Origin: Archangium primigenium
GTDB taxonomy: Bacteria > Myxococcota > Myxococcia > Myxococcales > Myxococcaceae
DNA length: 64,000 nucleotides
Reading direction: 5' to 3'
Assembly: GCF_016904885.1 (NCBI RefSeq)
Contig: NZ_JADWYI010000001.1
Span: forward strand, 2,294,001 to 2,358,000
A model generated the notes under the pieces. That model was not told the DNA's origin, did no database searches, and saw only the letters and a list, made by a program, of their open reading frames with translations. Positions within the stretch are counted from its first letter, which is position 1. Each line of letters opens with the position of its first letter. Positions 62,723-64,000 of the stretch are shown here, in pieces. A program made the translations under genes and the position numbers.

Positions 62723-63615
62723 GGCGCGCGCTCGGCGTGGCCCATGAGCCAGGTGGCGAGCCGGGGCCAGAGCTCCTCCCGGGCCGACCGGCTGGCGATG
62801 AGCCGGGTGTGGCCGTAGTCCTCGCGGAAGCCGTCCTCCTTGGAGCAGGTGAGGAAGGTCTTGTCGTCGCTGCCGAGCGCATCGAACAGCCGGCGGCAGC
62901 CCGCCACCGGGGCGATGAAGTCGTCTCCGGCGCCCGCGAGACACAGCGTGGGCACCCGCACGTGCATCAGGGCGTCCAGGTAGTCGAAGCCGTCCGCGCC
63001 GAGCCACCGGCCGCTCAGGTTCCAGCGGAACCACTGGTTCATCAGGGGCCGGGTCTCGTCCTCGGGTCCGAGCCCCATGGCCTTGCCCGAGGCCCGGCCC
63101 ATCACGTTCGTCAGGAGCAGCCCCGCGCCGAGCTTCATCATGCCGAGCACGCCGGGGCCCGCGTGGGTCGTCTGGCTCCCCATCGTGACGATGCCCTGGA
63201 AGCGGGCGTCATCGCCCGGGTTGCGGGCGAGGTGGATGAAGGGCAGCACGCCGCCCGCGCTGTGGCCGATCCAGAACAGCGAGTCCCGTCCGGTGGTCTC
63301 CCGCACCGTGTCCAGGGTGGCCTGGACCTCGTGGAGCGCGAGCCGCTCGTAGCTCCACACCGGGCCGCCGCGCGCGCTCTGTCCGTGCCGGGGCCACTCC
63401 AGCACCCAGCTGTCGAAGCCCGCGTCCTGGAGGAAGCGCGCCAGTTGCTCGCACAGCTTCGCGTTCGAGAACGTCCCGTGCGTCAGCACCACCGGCGGCA
63501 GGTGCGTGTCCTCCCGGGGCAGCCGCGTCAGCGTGCCGCCCACCCGCTCGCGCGGTGCTTGCCGGGGGATGACCTCTGCCCGCCTGGGCTCCACCTGCAT
63601 GTCCATGGTTTCCAT
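62719..63615 (-). CDS. Alpha/beta hydrolase
   Basis: A 298-residue hydrolase. The first strand and oxyanion loop are VVLTHGTFSNAKLCEQLARFL; the nucleophile elbow is GHSAGGVLPFIHLA; the acid is likely in LAGAGDDFIAPVAG and the catalytic His in DYGHTRLIAS. This resembles lysosomal-lipase/PHA-synthase-like acyl hydrolases that act on lipids. ATGs at 63615, 63606 and 63600 are possible; the first has an AGGGG-type site. Coupled to the membrane reductase gene by ATGA, it lies 40 bases from the thioesterase stop on the same strand. Confidence 0.85.
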   Translation of the reverse strand: METMDMQVEPRRAEVIPRQAPRERVGGTLTRLPREDTHLPPVVLTHGTFSNAKLCEQLARFLQDAGFDSWVLEWPRHGQSARGGPVWSYERLALHEVQATLDTVRETTGRDSLFWIGHSAGGVLPFIHLARNPGDDARFQGIVTMGSQTTHAGPGVLGMMKLGAGLLLTNVMGRASGKAMGLGPEDETRPLMNQWFRWNLSGRWLGADGFDYLDALMHVRVPTLCLAGAGDDFIAPVAGCRRLFDALGSDDKTFLTCSKEDGFREDYGHTRLIASRSAREELWPRLATWLMGHAERAP

Positions 63616-63655
63616 CGCCCTGTTCCCCTTTCTCTCCGCCCTGCCTTGCCCGGCC

Positions 63656-64000
63656 TCACCACGAGGCCAGGGTTTCGTTCACCTCCGACCCCTCGCTTCC
63701 CAGGTCCTCCAACCTCCGTGACACCAGCCCGAGCAGTTCCCGCCAGGCGCTCTGGAGGAAGAAGTGGTCGCCGGGCAGCAGGTGCAGCGAGAAGGCCCCC
63801 TGGGTGTGCTCCGCCCAGGCGGCGAGCGCTCCCCGTCGCGCGAGCGGATCCTCCCGACCGCCGAAGACCGCGAGCGGGCATTCCAGGGGCGACTCCTCCT
63901 CATGGCGGTACGAGGCGCATACCTTCAGGTCCGCCCGCAGCACTGGCAGGTGTTCCTGGAGGAGCGCCACGTCACCCGGTCCCCGCCGGGTCACGCCGTG
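63656..64000 (-). CDS. Type II thioesterase, C-terminal part
   Basis: Open to the window edge; 114 C-terminal residues are visible. LLQEHLPVLRADLKVCASYRHEEESPLECPLAVFGGREDPL, AWAEHTQGAFSLHLLPGDHFFL with the catalytic His in GDHFFL is the signature of type II thioesterases (GrsT/RifR-like) that clear stalled acyl carrier domains in polyketide and nonribosomal peptide lines. The nucleophile GHSMG must lie beyond 64000. It probably belongs to a biosynthetic cluster outside the window, together with the two genes downstream. Confidence 0.87.
   Translation of the reverse strand, partial: HGVTRRGPGDVALLQEHLPVLRADLKVCASYRHEEESPLECPLAVFGGREDPLARRGALAAWAEHTQGAFSLHLLPGDHFFLQSAWRELLGLVSRRLEDLGSEGSEVNETLASW

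Overview
The window reads as chromosome of a myxobacterium, most likely of the Cystobacter/Archangium/Melittangium group. This is inferred from very high G+C with G/C at most third codon positions, many lipoproteins, a serine/threonine kinase–ATPase–histidine kinase giant, a CotH-like lipoprotein and several myxobacterium-type families of unknown function. No rRNA, tRNA or CRISPR array is visible.

Layout. 1-13 kb is ordinary chromosome: an M20 peptidase end, a SlyD-type isomerase, an Rsm22-like methyltransferase, a three-gene ABC-2 exporter, a DNRLRE-domain surface protein, a subclass B1 metallo-beta-lactamase, RidA, release factor 3 and a CotH-like lipoprotein closed by a good terminator. 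13-18.3 kb is a lower-GC accessory segment: a 720-residue protein with a C-terminal Mrr-type nuclease domain, a complete IS5-family element inserted beside a decayed IS5-family transposase, and a candidate nuclease-toxin/immunity pair with an ATGA overlap. 18.3-25.9 kb holds a PPOX flavoprotein, a heme-oxygenase-like diiron oxidase with a translationally coupled Rieske protein, an acyl-CoA dehydrogenase, two tandem Cys-rich lipoproteins, a 53-residue secreted peptide with its own promoter and terminator, and small enzymes. 26-39.7 kb is mainly envelope and secreted proteins (including a CxxCH lipoprotein next to a jacalin-type lectin protein), then an esterase, a terpene synthase, a GMC oxidoreductase and an SGNH hydrolase with FG-GAP repeats.

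39.7-44.5 kb is a second, clearly lower-GC island. It carries a UvrD-like helicase plus DUF2290 pair, matching the known two-gene Helicase-DUF2290 antiphage system. An IS630-family element splits the helicase; the TA target duplication is visible, and removing the element restores one reading frame. IS remnants flank the pair.

44.5-64 kb returns to chromosome: a PadR regulator coupled to an apolipoprotein N-acyltransferase-like gene, an astacin protease, an ArsR/SRPBCC/monooxygenase group with a palindromic operator, a Tat-exported amidohydrolase, the 1767-residue kinase, secreted proteins of unknown function, a three-gene VOC/DUF1428 operon, a ferric-reductase-like membrane protein coupled to an alpha/beta hydrolase, and the end of a type II thioesterase, which suggests a polyketide or nonribosomal peptide cluster just outside the right edge.
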